A stretch of 64,000 nt of DNA from Paenibacillus tyrphae (lineage in GTDB: Bacteria > Bacillota > Bacilli > Paenibacillales > NBRC-103111). The stretch covers positions 62,001 to 126,000 of the forward strand of contig NZ_BSDJ01000018.1 of the NCBI RefSeq assembly GCF_027925525.1, written 5' to 3'. Every line of letters starts with the position of its first letter. Position 1 is the stretch's first letter. The notes beneath the pieces are model-generated. The model worked only from the letters and a program-made list of their open reading frames with translations. It ran no database searches and was not told the origin of the DNA. This document shows, piece by piece, positions 24,771 through 33,892 of this stretch. The position numbers and the translations under genes are program-made.

Positions 24771-25790
24771 TCACGGGCCCGGCAAAGCCTGGAACAGCGC
24801 CTCCATCGTACGGAGCGCTTCCCGGCCGCTAACGGCAGGGGCGCTGCCCGTCCGAATGCTGCGGATGAAATCGTCGGCCACGCCGGAGCACAAGTACCCG
24901 TCGCGACGCAGGGAAAGCGCCACGGTTTCCTGTTCCGTCTTCCCGCTGCCGTAGTCAGCGAGGGTGATGCCGTCGAAGGTCTCGCCCATGACCAGCATCC
25001 CCCGCTCCCCGTAGATCACGGTCCGATGATCCTGCAGCGGGTTGCTCCAGCCGACTTGAATCGTGCCGATAGCGCCGCCGTAAAAACGCAGCGCCATCGC
25101 CGCATTGTCTTCGATGCCCGTGATAGGGCGCCGATGAGCGGAATAGACGTTCAACTCGGCGATTTCGTCGTCCAGCAGCCACCGCATCAGATCGAGCCGA
25201 TGGACGCCAAGGTCGCCGATGACGCCAAATCCGGCGCTGCCGCCCTGTAGAAACCAACTCGCGGCTCCGTCTACGCTCCACGTCTCCGGACCGCCGTGCT
25301 GGAACTGCGTAGCGAACTGGATGACCGCGCCGATCCGCCCGGAAGCGATCAGCTGCTTGGCACGCCGGAACACCGGGTGTAGCCTTTGATTATGGCCGAC
25401 GGCCAAGACGAGCCCGTATTGCTCCGCCGCTTCGACCATGCGGATGCAATCTTCGCGGACTATCGCCATGGGCTTCTCGACCAGCACATGCTTGCCGGAA
25501 CGCAGCGCCTGAAGGCTAATCTCGGCATGCAGCGCATTCGGCGCACAGACGACGACCGCGTCGATATCGCTCGATGCGAGGAGGAATTCGTGCGAATCGT
25601 ATGCCTGCGGGACACCGAACGACTCGGCGACCGTCTTCGCACGGTCCCCGTCGGGGTCGCACACGGCGGCCAGCTTCGCGTCGGGGTTATCGAGCAGCTC
25701 CGGGAGATGGCGCGTCTGCGCAATTTTGCCGCAGCCGATGACGCCGACGCGCACCGACGCATGTTCTACGTTCAGTCTCCGCTCCTTCAT
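24771..25790 (-). CDS. Gfo/Idh/MocA-family NAD(P)-dependent oxidoreductase
   Basis: A 339-residue dehydrogenase. The Rossmann motif VGVIGCGKIAQTRHLPEL is near residues 14-31, and the EKP motif (VLVEKPMA) supplies the conserved lysine. The C-terminal half is the alpha/beta dimerisation domain (GVIGDLGVHRLDLMRWLL). These enzymes oxidise or reduce sugars, inositols and related carbonyls. The start overlaps the stop of the UnbV-like gene by four bases, so it is the last gene of the leftward locus. A role in making or modifying the sugar used by the locus glycosyltransferase is possible but unproven. Confidence 0.9.
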   Translation of the reverse strand: MKERRLNVEHASVRVGVIGCGKIAQTRHLPELLDNPDAKLAAVCDPDGDRAKTVAESFGVPQAYDSHEFLLASSDIDAVVVCAPNALHAEISLQALRSGKHVLVEKPMAIVREDCIRMVEAAEQYGLVLAVGHNQRLHPVFRRAKQLIASGRIGAVIQFATQFQHGGPETWSVDGAASWFLQGGSAGFGVIGDLGVHRLDLMRWLLDDEIAELNVYSAHRRPITGIEDNAAMALRFYGGAIGTIQVGWSNPLQDHRTVIYGERGMLVMGETFDGITLADYGSGKTEQETVALSLRRDGYLCSGVADDFIRSIRTGSAPAVSGREALRTMEALFQALPGP

Positions 25791-27550
25791 TTCACACCTG
25801 CCGCCGGGACCGGACCATCCGGTTCCGTCACTTTCAGAACCTGATTGGCTTTCACCTGGGTCAACTCCTGCAGTCGGCCGCTCGGCCAGCGGATCGTGAT
25901 CTTGTCCGCTTGCGCCGCATCCCCAAGACCAAAGTGCAGACGCGGCTCGCTCTGGGCTCCGTGCGAATTGCCGCCGTCCCGCTCCATGACCGTCTTCACG
26001 CCTTTGACCTCGAACGTTATACGCGCTCCGACGGCTTCCCGGTTGCTCGGCGCCGTCCCCGTCAGCTCAAGCTTGATCCAATTGTGATTTGTCGTATTGG
26101 TCGTCTTATACACTTTGGGCTGGGCGCCTTGGTTCGCGAACACGAGATCCAGCACTCCACGGTTCCACAAGTCGACGGCAGCGACACCCCGGCTGTCGGA
26201 ATCGAACGTAATTCCCGTTTCCTGAGCAATGTCTTTGAACGTTTTTCCGTTATTCCAGAACAGCCGTTTTTTCTCGTAACCGGACAAGCTCTTGTCGGCG
26301 AAGGCAGGCCAGTTTTTCATATCCTCGACGATTGTACCAGGGGTTGTGGCCAACGTGCCGAGGTCAAACCAGTAATCCCGTTCTTTGCCCGCCGAGATGA
26401 ACCCGTTCGTGACCATTAAGCTGAAATTGCCGCTGTTATCCGCGTCGAAAAACCGCGCCCCCCACGAGAACCCCGCCAGATTGATCCCCATTTCCTCCGC
26501 GCGGTCGACGTATTGGCCTTGGGCATTCGGATGCCAAAGCTGATTGCCTTCCAAAATATACCTTGATTTGCTCACATTCGTGACATAAATCGCCAGATTG
26601 CCGTCGTGAAACACATCGGCAAAGTCCGCATTCATTCCCTTGTACGTGTCGTCTCCGATGCCTCTCGGCTGTATGATGCGTTTAAACCGTTTGCCCTCCT
26701 CGTTCAAGTAGAGCACATCCGGTCCAAAGTCGTTGGCGTTATACAGGTCGGGCCAGCCGTCGTTGTTCAAGTCTCCTGCCGCCGTCGCCAGCGTCCAGCC
26801 CCGGTCCTCCACTCCGAGCTCGTCGGCTACATCGGTGAACGTGCCGTCCCCGTTGTTGCGAAGCATCACGTTTTTGCCGCCGTTTCGCGCCTTCTCGAAA
26901 TCGTTGTGCATGATTTTCGTCGTCGTGAGATGGAATAAATTGTTTTTCTCGTGAAAATAGCCTCCTAAATAGATGTCCAGAAGACCGTCGCGATTATAAT
27001 CCAGCGAGATGGCTTTGGCGTAGTTTCCAATATAGTTGCTGACGCCGCTCTTCTCGGATACGTCCGTAAACGTGCCATCCCCGTTATTATGGAACAGTTG
27101 GCTCGGTCCGCCCCACTTGCCGATGAAAAGGCTCGGATGCCCGCTGTTGTCGTAATCGATCCACAGCGCCGTCTCGGAGACGGCTTCCCGGTTCACGTCC
27201 GCAAGCCCCAGCTTGGGCGCTACGTCGGTAAACGTGCCGTCCCCGTTATTATGGTAAAGAGCGTTCATGCTGTTCGCCTTGGAGCTGATGAAGTACAGAT
27301 CCATAAGACCGTCTCCGTCGTAATCGCCGACGGCTACGCCCGCGCCTGTCGATTGCAGCCAGGGCATGATGTTGTCCCCTTTGGAATCGAACTGCGCCTT
27401 CTCGTGCTTAAATTTGATGCCCGCTTGCTCCGTGACGTCCGCATAGGAGATGCCGTATTCGGTGCTGCGGCCCCCCGTTCCGGCAGAGCAGCCGGCCATT
27501 AGAACAAGACCCGCACTTAAAATGCTCACTACCCGGATTATCGATTTCAT
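25787..27550 (-). CDS. CRTAC1/UnbV-type FG-GAP repeat lipoprotein (enediyne E4-like)
   Basis: A 587-residue protein starting at the ATG at 27550, with a signal peptide and lipobox (VLMAGC). Repeated FG-GAP/VCBS units follow (VAVGDYDGDGLMDLYF, NNGDGTFTDV several times), which form a calcium-binding beta-propeller. The C-terminus carries the ASPIC/UnbV module (HNWIKLELTGTAPSNREAVGARI; SEPRLHFGLGDAAQADKITIRWPSGR). UnbV is protein E4 of the conserved enediyne cassette. Together with the DUF1702 protein upstream it repeats an E3-E4 gene pair, but no enediyne polyketide synthase is present. It probably acts outside the membrane; the biochemical role is unknown even in enediyne producers. Confidence 0.85.
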   Translation of the reverse strand: MKSIIRVVSILSAGLVLMAGCSAGTGGRSTEYGISYADVTEQAGIKFKHEKAQFDSKGDNIMPWLQSTGAGVAVGDYDGDGLMDLYFISSKANSMNALYHNNGDGTFTDVAPKLGLADVNREAVSETALWIDYDNSGHPSLFIGKWGGPSQLFHNNGDGTFTDVSEKSGVSNYIGNYAKAISLDYNRDGLLDIYLGGYFHEKNNLFHLTTTKIMHNDFEKARNGGKNVMLRNNGDGTFTDVADELGVEDRGWTLATAAGDLNNDGWPDLYNANDFGPDVLYLNEEGKRFKRIIQPRGIGDDTYKGMNADFADVFHDGNLAIYVTNVSKSRYILEGNQLWHPNAQGQYVDRAEEMGINLAGFSWGARFFDADNSGNFSLMVTNGFISAGKERDYWFDLGTLATTPGTIVEDMKNWPAFADKSLSGYEKKRLFWNNGKTFKDIAQETGITFDSDSRGVAAVDLWNRGVLDLVFANQGAQPKVYKTTNTTNHNWIKLELTGTAPSNREAVGARITFEVKGVKTVMERDGGNSHGAQSEPRLHFGLGDAAQADKITIRWPSGRLQELTQVKANQVLKVTEPDGPVPAAGVK

Positions 27551-27569
27551 CGCATGGTCTCTCCCCTTG

Positions 27570-28523
27570 TTAACTTTCGTTTGCCAGACGCCGGCGGACG
27601 CCATCCAGCCAGTCGATATAAAAACGAACACCCGCCCCGCCGTCCAGCAGCTCCTGTCTGACCTGGTGCACCGACCGGACATATCCGTGAATCGTATCCG
27701 CCGCCTCGGACGCAATGCCTTCCAATTTCGCCGCAAACCCCGGGGTCTGCAGCCTTCTGGCCTCCCAGCCGAACGCAAGCCCCTGCCGAAAGGCGGGACG
27801 CAGCTCCGCAGGCATCGAAGAGCGCAGCTCCAGCGCCCGGAGCGGATCGTCGAACAGGCTGTAAGCGACGGCCAGCCCGACTCCGCTCATCGTGTCGCCG
27901 TGACGCTCGGGCGGCAGACGCTGCACGTCTTGCACCACCCGCAGCAGGTTGAATTCGTGCAGAAACCACAGGCACCGGCCGAGCCCTTGATAGCAAACCC
28001 GCTGCCCGAACGGTCCGAATTCCGCAAAGCGCGCAACGATCCCCGGATTTGTCCCGAAGCGGAACAGCCCGGTGCGGAACCCGACCCCGTCAAACACGAT
28101 AGGGCCATAGAGCGGGCTTAGATTGCGCAGAAAACGCTCGTAGCCCGTTTGGCGAAAGCCGTAGCGCATCGACAGCCACCAGCCGAGCCCCACGTAATAT
28201 TGGTACAAATAGCCCGGCGCTACCGCGTTCATGGCTTGTTCGAGCCGCATGCGTTCGGAGCGGATAAACAGCGTCCGGGCTCCGAGCCCCATGCCGAGCC
28301 CCTCATACGCGAAGCCCCGGTAAAACTCGTCGAAACGTCCGTCCAGTTCCTGCCGAACCGCCTCGGGCTCCAGCCGGCGGCTGTTTAGCACGCTGTTGTA
28401 GCCGTACAGGAAGGCGGTCAATATCGATTGAAATCGGTCGACGAAAAACGGATCGACGCTTTGAAGCGGCCGTACTTTCCGCGCGACGGACGCATAATTT
28501 TGCCGTAGCCATTGTACCCGCAT
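27570..28523 (-). CDS. DUF1702 family protein (enediyne biosynthesis protein E3-like)
   Basis: A 317-residue protein. The ATG at 28523 lies just past the carrier-protein stop and follows AAAGGAG, so I prefer it to an upstream ATG at 28547. Family features include FLYGYNSVL, a YRGFAYEGLGMGLGAR block, a central YYVGLGWWLSMRYGF segment and FDGVGFRTGLF. DUF1702 is enediyne cassette gene E3, of unknown function, and also occurs in other polyketide and fatty-acid-like loci. Its stop is 20 bases before the UnbV-like gene. Its location directly after an acyl carrier protein gene suggests action on the lipid-like product or its intermediates. Confidence 0.8.
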   Translation of the reverse strand: MRVQWLRQNYASVARKVRPLQSVDPFFVDRFQSILTAFLYGYNSVLNSRRLEPEAVRQELDGRFDEFYRGFAYEGLGMGLGARTLFIRSERMRLEQAMNAVAPGYLYQYYVGLGWWLSMRYGFRQTGYERFLRNLSPLYGPIVFDGVGFRTGLFRFGTNPGIVARFAEFGPFGQRVCYQGLGRCLWFLHEFNLLRVVQDVQRLPPERHGDTMSGVGLAVAYSLFDDPLRALELRSSMPAELRPAFRQGLAFGWEARRLQTPGFAAKLEGIASEAADTIHGYVRSVHQVRQELLDGGAGVRFYIDWLDGVRRRLANES

Positions 28524-28524
28524 C

Positions 28525-28788
28525 CTAGTCTCCTTTGGATTCGACAAACCGGACGATGTCCTCCAGCGTGCGAATTTGCGTCAGCTCCTGCTCCTCCAGG
28601 CGGGTCCCGAATTCGCGCTCCAAGTGCACGGCCAGCTCAAGCGCCGTCAGCGAATCGACCCCAAGCTCGGGCAGCGGCGAAGTTAAGTAAACGTCGTAAT
28701 CCTGGTCTTCACCGAGCTCTCCTTCTCCGGCAATTTCAAATGCCAGCTCGACCAAGCGTCTCTTCAAAGCTTCCTGATTCCGTTCCAT
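28525..28788 (-). CDS. Acyl carrier protein
   Basis: An 87-residue carrier protein with the phosphopantetheine attachment motif LGVDSLTALEL, Ser46. The acidic helices around it (DVYLTSPLPELG; HLEREFGTRLEEQELTQI) are typical of type II acyl carrier proteins. It sits after the FabG-like gene and before DUF1702, in the block that contains the FabF-type ketosynthases, and is the likely carrier for that chain-elongating set. It should be activated by the AcpS encoded at 56516-56962. Confidence 0.9.
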   Translation of the reverse strand: MERNQEALKRRLVELAFEIAGEGELGEDQDYDVYLTSPLPELGVDSLTALELAVHLEREFGTRLEEQELTQIRTLEDIVRFVESKGD

Positions 28789-28806
28789 CCCTCGACAGCT
28801 CCTTTG

Positions 28807-29553
28807 TCAATATAATCCCCCGTCCGCCACCAGCACGGAACCGGTCATGTACGAAGCGGAATCCGACAAGAGGAACAGGACCGCCTCGGCGATTTCTTCG
28901 GGCCGGCCGAGCCTCCTGAGCGGAATGCCCCTCGTCAGTTTTTTCTTCCTGTCATGCTGCAGATGGCCGAGCATGCCGGTTTCCACATAGCCCGGGGCGA
29001 TGGCGTTCACCCGTACTCCGAGCGGTCCGGCCTCGCGCGCCAGCGCCTTCGTAAATCCGATGACGCCTGCTTTCGCCGCCGAATAGTTCGTCTGCCCGGC
29101 CGTGCCGCTGATGCCCGCAACGGACGCGACGTTAACCATGCTGCCCCGAGAGCGGGCCAATGAAGGAATCGCCGCTTTGGCAACCGGGAATAAAGCGGAC
29201 AAATTCACCTGCAGCACGTCCTGCCAATGCCGTTCCGGCATCGTGTAAAGCGGTCCGTCGAGAACGATGCCCGCGTTATTCACCACGCAATGAATTTCCG
29301 GCTCGCGGAAAAGGAGGTCTGTCAGCCGTTCTAAGCCGGATGAAGCCGCAAAGTCCGCTTGTACTGCCGTGACGACGTTCGGACCGCCGCATTCCCGCAC
29401 CAGCGTCTCCGCCGCTTCGGCATGGCGCGAATACGTAAACAAGACGGAGGCGCCTGCTGCGGCCAGCCCCCGGACAACGGCCGCTCCGATGCCTTGCGAG
29501 CCTCCGGTGACGACAGCCCGTTTGTTGGAAAAATCCCATTGTGCCTGGCTCAT
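28807..29553 (-). CDS. 3-oxoacyl-ACP reductase, FabG-like SDR
   Basis: A 248-residue short-chain dehydrogenase. The cofactor motif VVTGGSQGIGAAV lies near residues 12-24, the NNAG motif follows, and the catalytic Ser-Tyr-Lys set is in SVAGISGTAGQTNYSAAK. The C-terminal MTGSVLVADGG is typical of FabG. It reduces beta-ketoacyl carrier-protein intermediates with NADPH. The ATG at 29553 overlaps the stop of the ketosynthase gene by four bases, linking reduction to elongation. Confidence 0.9.
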   Translation of the reverse strand: MSQAQWDFSNKRAVVTGGSQGIGAAVVRGLAAAGASVLFTYSRHAEAAETLVRECGGPNVVTAVQADFAASSGLERLTDLLFREPEIHCVVNNAGIVLDGPLYTMPERHWQDVLQVNLSALFPVAKAAIPSLARSRGSMVNVASVAGISGTAGQTNYSAAKAGVIGFTKALAREAGPLGVRVNAIAPGYVETGMLGHLQHDRKKKLTRGIPLRRLGRPEEIAEAVLFLLSDSASYMTGSVLVADGGLY

Positions 29554-30896
29554 TCCTTCCCCCCGTATTCCTCTTTCAAATCTATGGTTTTGAAAACGCA
29601 AGCCGCATGAAACCCTCCGTACGCGGGAACCGCTTTGACGGCGGTGCGAATGTCCCGCTTCTCCCAAGCCGCCGCCACGGGGAGCTCGATTTTCGCTCCG
29701 GACTCTTCGTAATGAAGCGTCGGCGGGACGAGACCTTCCTTCATGCAGCGCAGCATTAACAGCATTTCCAGCATGGCGCTTGCTCCCAGCGTATGGCCGA
29801 GATAGCCTTTGAACGCCGTCACAAGCGGCGTTGCCATCGACAGCTGCGCGAACGACCGGCGAATTTCAGCGGCCTCATACCGGTCCCAAAGCGGACTCCC
29901 GGCTCCGTGCGGCACCAGCAGATCGGCCCCGGCCCCGCCCCACCGGGCGACGGCATCGGCAATGACGGATGAGTAAGTATGCCGGCTGACGTCTGGCAGC
30001 GTAAGGCTCCAGTTGTCCTGGCCGAAGCTGCCCCCGGCGTATTCACAAACCGCATCGGCCCCCCTCCGTGCGGCGCGGTCTGCGGACTCCAGCACGAGCG
30101 CTCCCGCTCCGTCTCCGAGGATCGAGCCGTCGCGTTTGCGGTCGAACGGGCGAAGCTCGTGTTTCTTGGACAGTGCGCCCTTATCCTGAAGCCATAAATA
30201 TTCGGTGACATGCGCATAATCCGAGCAGGCGACGATAACGACGTCCGTGCTGCCGGAGGCGAGCAATTGCCTTCCAAGCTCAAGCGCGTACAATCCGGAA
30301 GCGCAGGCGTTGTTCACCGTGTACGTCAACCCGTTCACGCCGAACAGCCGGGCCAGATAAAACAAATAGGGGAACGTTTGAATATGGAAAAACGAGTCCT
30401 GAAAGTGCCGGAACGAAGGCAGCGCCTCGTCCGGTCCGGACGGTACGATCCCACCGCTGCGCAGCAGGCGGTCGACCAAGAACACGGTGCCCAAATTTTC
30501 GTGACCGATCACAAGCGAGAGGTTCATGCCTTCCCGTCCTGCGGAATCCGGATCAAGCCCGGCGGACCGCAGCGCTTCCCGGATCGTGACAATAAGGAGA
30601 GCCAGATCGACGTCGCCGGATAGCCCCCATTCGGCCATCGCCTGCCGCTCGGACTCGGTCAGCCGGGCACGCAGTTCGCCCGCGTCGATGCCGTACACCG
30701 GATAACGGACGCTCCCGCCGACGCCCGTCTCATATGTTCGCGAAGTGACCGGCGAGCGCTGGTGAAGCACCGCCTCCCATATCTGGTCTTCTCCGAAGCC
30801 GGACGAGGCGGCCAGTCCGGTCCCTGTCACTACCGCACGAAAGGGCGGCGTCCGGCGAGCGTCTCCTTTCCTTGCCTCCTGCCCGCTCAACGCCAA
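29550..30896 (-). CDS. Beta-ketoacyl synthase, divergent FabF type
   Basis: A 448-residue thiolase-fold condensing enzyme. The active-site cysteine is Cys198 (VNNACASGLYALELG). The first histidine sits in LVPHGAGSP, where FabF has HGTGT, and the second is in GYLGHTLGAS. All three catalytic residues are thus kept, but the HGAGS loop is unusual. It should condense an acyl group with malonyl-ACP to form a beta-ketoacyl chain. It is translated with the half-length homologue (upstream) and FabG (downstream), giving an elongation module. Confidence 0.88.
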   Translation of the reverse strand: MALSGQEARKGDARRTPPFRAVVTGTGLAASSGFGEDQIWEAVLHQRSPVTSRTYETGVGGSVRYPVYGIDAGELRARLTESERQAMAEWGLSGDVDLALLIVTIREALRSAGLDPDSAGREGMNLSLVIGHENLGTVFLVDRLLRSGGIVPSGPDEALPSFRHFQDSFFHIQTFPYLFYLARLFGVNGLTYTVNNACASGLYALELGRQLLASGSTDVVIVACSDYAHVTEYLWLQDKGALSKKHELRPFDRKRDGSILGDGAGALVLESADRAARRGADAVCEYAGGSFGQDNWSLTLPDVSRHTYSSVIADAVARWGGAGADLLVPHGAGSPLWDRYEAAEIRRSFAQLSMATPLVTAFKGYLGHTLGASAMLEMLLMLRCMKEGLVPPTLHYEESGAKIELPVAAAWEKRDIRTAVKAVPAYGGFHAACVFKTIDLKEEYGGKE

Positions 30897-31729
30897 CCAC
30901 CGTCCGCATGCGGAAGCAGCGTGATCCGGACATCGTTTCCGGATTCGTCCGACGTTGCGATCACGGCTTCCCCACAGCCTTCCTGGCTGATCCGGTGCAC
31001 GGCGGAGACGATGGCAAGCGGCACCTCGGACGCTGCCGTAGCCGCAAGCGGGTGCCGATGCTCTGCCTCCGGCGCCGCTTCCGAACGAAGCGCAATTCCC
31101 GCTTCGGCATCATCGGCCGCCGGACCCAGGAGCAAAGCGGCAACCGATTCGCGCTCGTACGCGCACGGAAGCGTCCTCTGCCCGAAGGGCGGCGGTGGCA
31201 GTAAATGGACCACGCACACGATGGCCCGATCAGCCAGACCGAGACGGAGCAGATCGGCCGCATACCCGAGCGCCTTCAAGCCGGTGTGCGGGCCGCTGGA
31301 GATCGTCACGTTCACCCCGGCGATGCGGAAATAAGAAGAAAGATGCCCGCCGATTACATTCAGCACCGTTTCCGGGAACAAAGCCGGATTCGTCCCGATG
31401 ATGCCGTAGCGCTTCGCTTCCGCATCCATCGCCAGAATCGCCTCCAGATTGGTGTAGTCGGCTCCGATGACGATCGCCGTCCGCACAGGGTCCGGCTCCG
31501 GCTGTCCGGATAACGCCTCGTGAACGGCGAGACAGGCCAACTGGGACGATCTGGACCACTTCTTCATCCGCTTCAGCCGGGCGTCTCCGCTGTCCGGTAT
31601 AAGGGCAGCGTGTTTCGTATCGCCTCCCGTTTCGATTGCGGATGGCGGGCTGTCCGCAAATGCCGCGCCGAAGCCTGCCTTCGTTATGGCTCCGACGCCG
31701 AGAACCTGAACCTGCACATCGTTCGTCAT
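30887..31729 (-). CDS. Half-length ketosynthase homologue lacking the active cysteine (CLF-like)
   Basis: A 280-residue protein related to the N-terminal half of ketosynthases (AITKAGFGAAF; LACLAVHEALSG; TAIVIGADYTNLEAIL). At the nucleophile site the sequence is TISSGPHTGL instead of TNACSAGN, so Cys is lost. The HGTGT and GHTLGA histidine motifs of the second half are absent, and the C-terminus is short and divergent. Its place between two full ketosynthases, with overlaps on both sides, suggests a non-catalytic partner comparable to a chain-length factor. Such a truncated form is unusual. Truncation by decay is possible, but the overlapping, open frame argues for function. Confidence 0.75.
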   Translation of the reverse strand: MTNDVQVQVLGVGAITKAGFGAAFADSPPSAIETGGDTKHAALIPDSGDARLKRMKKWSRSSQLACLAVHEALSGQPEPDPVRTAIVIGADYTNLEAILAMDAEAKRYGIIGTNPALFPETVLNVIGGHLSSYFRIAGVNVTISSGPHTGLKALGYAADLLRLGLADRAIVCVVHLLPPPPFGQRTLPCAYERESVAALLLGPAADDAEAGIALRSEAAPEAEHRHPLAATAASEVPLAIVSAVHRISQEGCGEAVIATSDESGNDVRITLLPHADGGWR

Positions 31730-32937
31730 GATGAGGCTTTCCCTCCTTTCGGACCGGCCAATACAATGGACGAATTGATTCCCCCGAAGGCGTAGGAATT
31801 GGACAGAACGGCCTCTACGGGCCCGGACCAGACACTGCGGTTCAAGCGGACGCTGTCATGCGTGCATAACGGATCGATGTCCTCCGTATGCAGCGTCGGC
31901 GGGAACAGGCCCGTTTCGATCGCCTTCACCGCCATCACGGCTTCGATAGCGCTCGCCGCCCCCAGCGTATGGCCGATATGGCCTTTGATCGAATTGACAG
32001 TCACCGTCCGGCCGCTGCCGGCAAACACCTCCCCGATCGCTTTCGTTTCCATCTGATCGTTCGCGATCGTGCCTGTACCGTGGGCGCTCACATGGCTGAT
32101 ATCGCCCGGCGTAAGACCGGACATGGCAAGCGCCTGCCGCATCGCGCGAACCGCCCCCTTGGCGGACGGATCGGGCTGCGTGATATGGTGCGCGTCGCAG
32201 CACAATCCGTAGCCGAGCAGCGTCGCCTTGACCTGCGCCCGGCGTTTTTCCGCGTGCTCCCGCGTCTCCAGCACAAGGACGCCGGCGCCTTCGCCAAGAA
32301 TAAGCCCCTGCCGCTTCCGGTCGAACGGCCGGCACACGTCCGGCGACATCGCCCGCAGGCTTGCGAAGCCGGTAAACGCCACCCAAGAGAGCGAGTCGAC
32401 TCCACTCGCGATCATGATGTCCGCCCGCCCCAGCCGCAGCTCTTCCATACATCTGGCGATGGCAAAATTGCCGGCCGAGCACGCGTTCGTGAACGTCCAC
32501 CGGGGTCCGGACAAACGAAGCAGGCTAGTTAAGTGAGCGGCAATCGTATGCGGTCCTCCGGGCGTATCGAGCGGGTCCCCGCTCAATGTTTTTTCGAGAG
32601 GCTCAATCTCCCCCATCGTCGTTCCGACGCACAGGCCGACCCGGTAAGCGGACAGCCCGTCGGGAGCAAGCCCGGCGTCCTGCAGCGCCTCCTCCACGGC
32701 CGGCGTTACGATCCCCGTCGTTCTGCCCATGCCGGACACCTGGTCTTGAAAATACGCGGACGGCTGCATCCGTTTGATTTCGCACGCTCGCTTGTGGTTA
32801 TGGCCGCTCACGTCGAACACGCCGACCGTACCGATGCCGCACACGCCTTGAAGCAGACCTCTCCAGAACGTCTCCGTGCCGAAGCCGATGGACGTATGCA
32901 CTCCCATTCCGCTGACGACTACTTCCTTCATTTCCAT
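31726..32937 (-). CDS. Beta-ketoacyl-ACP synthase, FabF type
   Basis: A 403-residue condensing enzyme with a complete catalytic set: Cys153 in TNACSAGNFAIA, His in SAHGTGTIANDQ and His in IKGHIGHTLGAAS. The PFDRKRQGLILGEGAG motif and the C-terminal NSYAFGGINSS are also typical of KAS II. It elongates carrier-protein-bound acyl chains with malonyl units. It is the first of the three ketosynthase-like genes of this block and overlaps the half-length homologue by four bases. Confidence 0.93.
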   Translation of the reverse strand: MEMKEVVVSGMGVHTSIGFGTETFWRGLLQGVCGIGTVGVFDVSGHNHKRACEIKRMQPSAYFQDQVSGMGRTTGIVTPAVEEALQDAGLAPDGLSAYRVGLCVGTTMGEIEPLEKTLSGDPLDTPGGPHTIAAHLTSLLRLSGPRWTFTNACSAGNFAIARCMEELRLGRADIMIASGVDSLSWVAFTGFASLRAMSPDVCRPFDRKRQGLILGEGAGVLVLETREHAEKRRAQVKATLLGYGLCCDAHHITQPDPSAKGAVRAMRQALAMSGLTPGDISHVSAHGTGTIANDQMETKAIGEVFAGSGRTVTVNSIKGHIGHTLGAASAIEAVMAVKAIETGLFPPTLHTEDIDPLCTHDSVRLNRSVWSGPVEAVLSNSYAFGGINSSIVLAGPKGGKASS

Positions 32938-32950
32938 CCACCTTTGCCGT

Positions 32951-33892
32951 TTACTTGTTCCAAATGACGCTGAAGTCGGTCATATCGGGCGCCGGACGTT
33001 GAAACTGCTCCATGCCCCGTTCCTTCGCGACGATTTGCTCCGCCTGCCCGTTACCGGCCTGAACGCGCTGCTTGAGTTCCTCATGCTCCGGAAATCGCTT
33101 CAGTCCGTCCTTCCAGACCTGCATGCCTTCTTTCACGTCGCCTTTCTTGACCAGCGCGTCGCCGAGCGCCGTGTAGGCTTTCGGCCACAGCACGGGGGAA
33201 CGGTCAGCGAAGCTGTGCGCCACCGCAACGCAGAACGCTAAATCCTGAATCGATTTGTCGATCCGCTGCAGTCCGACAGGCCAGTACAGGTTATTCACTC
33301 CGCGGGCGTAATGAGCCATCCAATCGTACGGATTGTCTTCGAGCACCTTATCCAGCACTTCGATGGACAAGTATGACAATTGTCCGAGCGATGCCGTTCC
33401 GATCGTCGGCTCCTGCAGCCGGTCGACGAGCGACATCGCCTTTTGCAGGCGCACCTGCGGCAGGTCCGCCTCCTTCAGCCCGTCCATGAATTGAACGAAA
33501 GCTTCGCCTTGGCCCGCTGCCGCCATTTCGCGCCGGAGCGGTGTGCTGTAGGCCAAATTTCGCGGAACGAGCCTTACGGCTTCCTGCAAATACCGGATTC
33601 GCTCGTCCCGTTTGCCGTCGCCTGCCTTGGACAGCGAAAGAGCGTAGGCATAAGCCCGGTCGGCCGCTTCTTCGCTCGTGAGCGGCAGGGCGGGCGGCTC
33701 CGGCTTCTCCCCGAGCGCTTTCGCATTCCGGTATGACTTCTCTTCCTTGCTGAAATCCAATTGATACGACGTCCATGGAACGTCGGACGACACGGGCGGC
33801 AGCTTGTAAGGGCTTGTCCAGGTCATATAAGCCCACAAAGCCGCGAGAATGACGATTATCAAAGCTGCCGTCAAGACGATTGACTTTTTCAT
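32951..33892 (-). CDS. Membrane-anchored tetratricopeptide-like protein
   Basis: A 313-residue protein. The start at 33892 is chosen because it overlaps the AraC gene stop by four bases and opens a signal-anchor (MKKSIVLTAALIIVILAALWAY). The rest is helical with TPR-like units (AADRAYAYALSLSKAGDGKRDERIRYLQEAVRLVP; YTALGDALVKKGDVKEGMQVWKDGLKRFP), a fold for protein contacts. It probably lies on the outer face of the membrane. It is encoded between a regulator and the ketosynthase genes, so it may scaffold biosynthetic enzymes at the membrane; this is inference. Confidence 0.75.
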   Translation of the reverse strand: MKKSIVLTAALIIVILAALWAYMTWTSPYKLPPVSSDVPWTSYQLDFSKEEKSYRNAKALGEKPEPPALPLTSEEAADRAYAYALSLSKAGDGKRDERIRYLQEAVRLVPRNLAYSTPLRREMAAAGQGEAFVQFMDGLKEADLPQVRLQKAMSLVDRLQEPTIGTASLGQLSYLSIEVLDKVLEDNPYDWMAHYARGVNNLYWPVGLQRIDKSIQDLAFCVAVAHSFADRSPVLWPKAYTALGDALVKKGDVKEGMQVWKDGLKRFPEHEELKQRVQAGNGQAEQIVAKERGMEQFQRPAPDMTDFSVIWNK

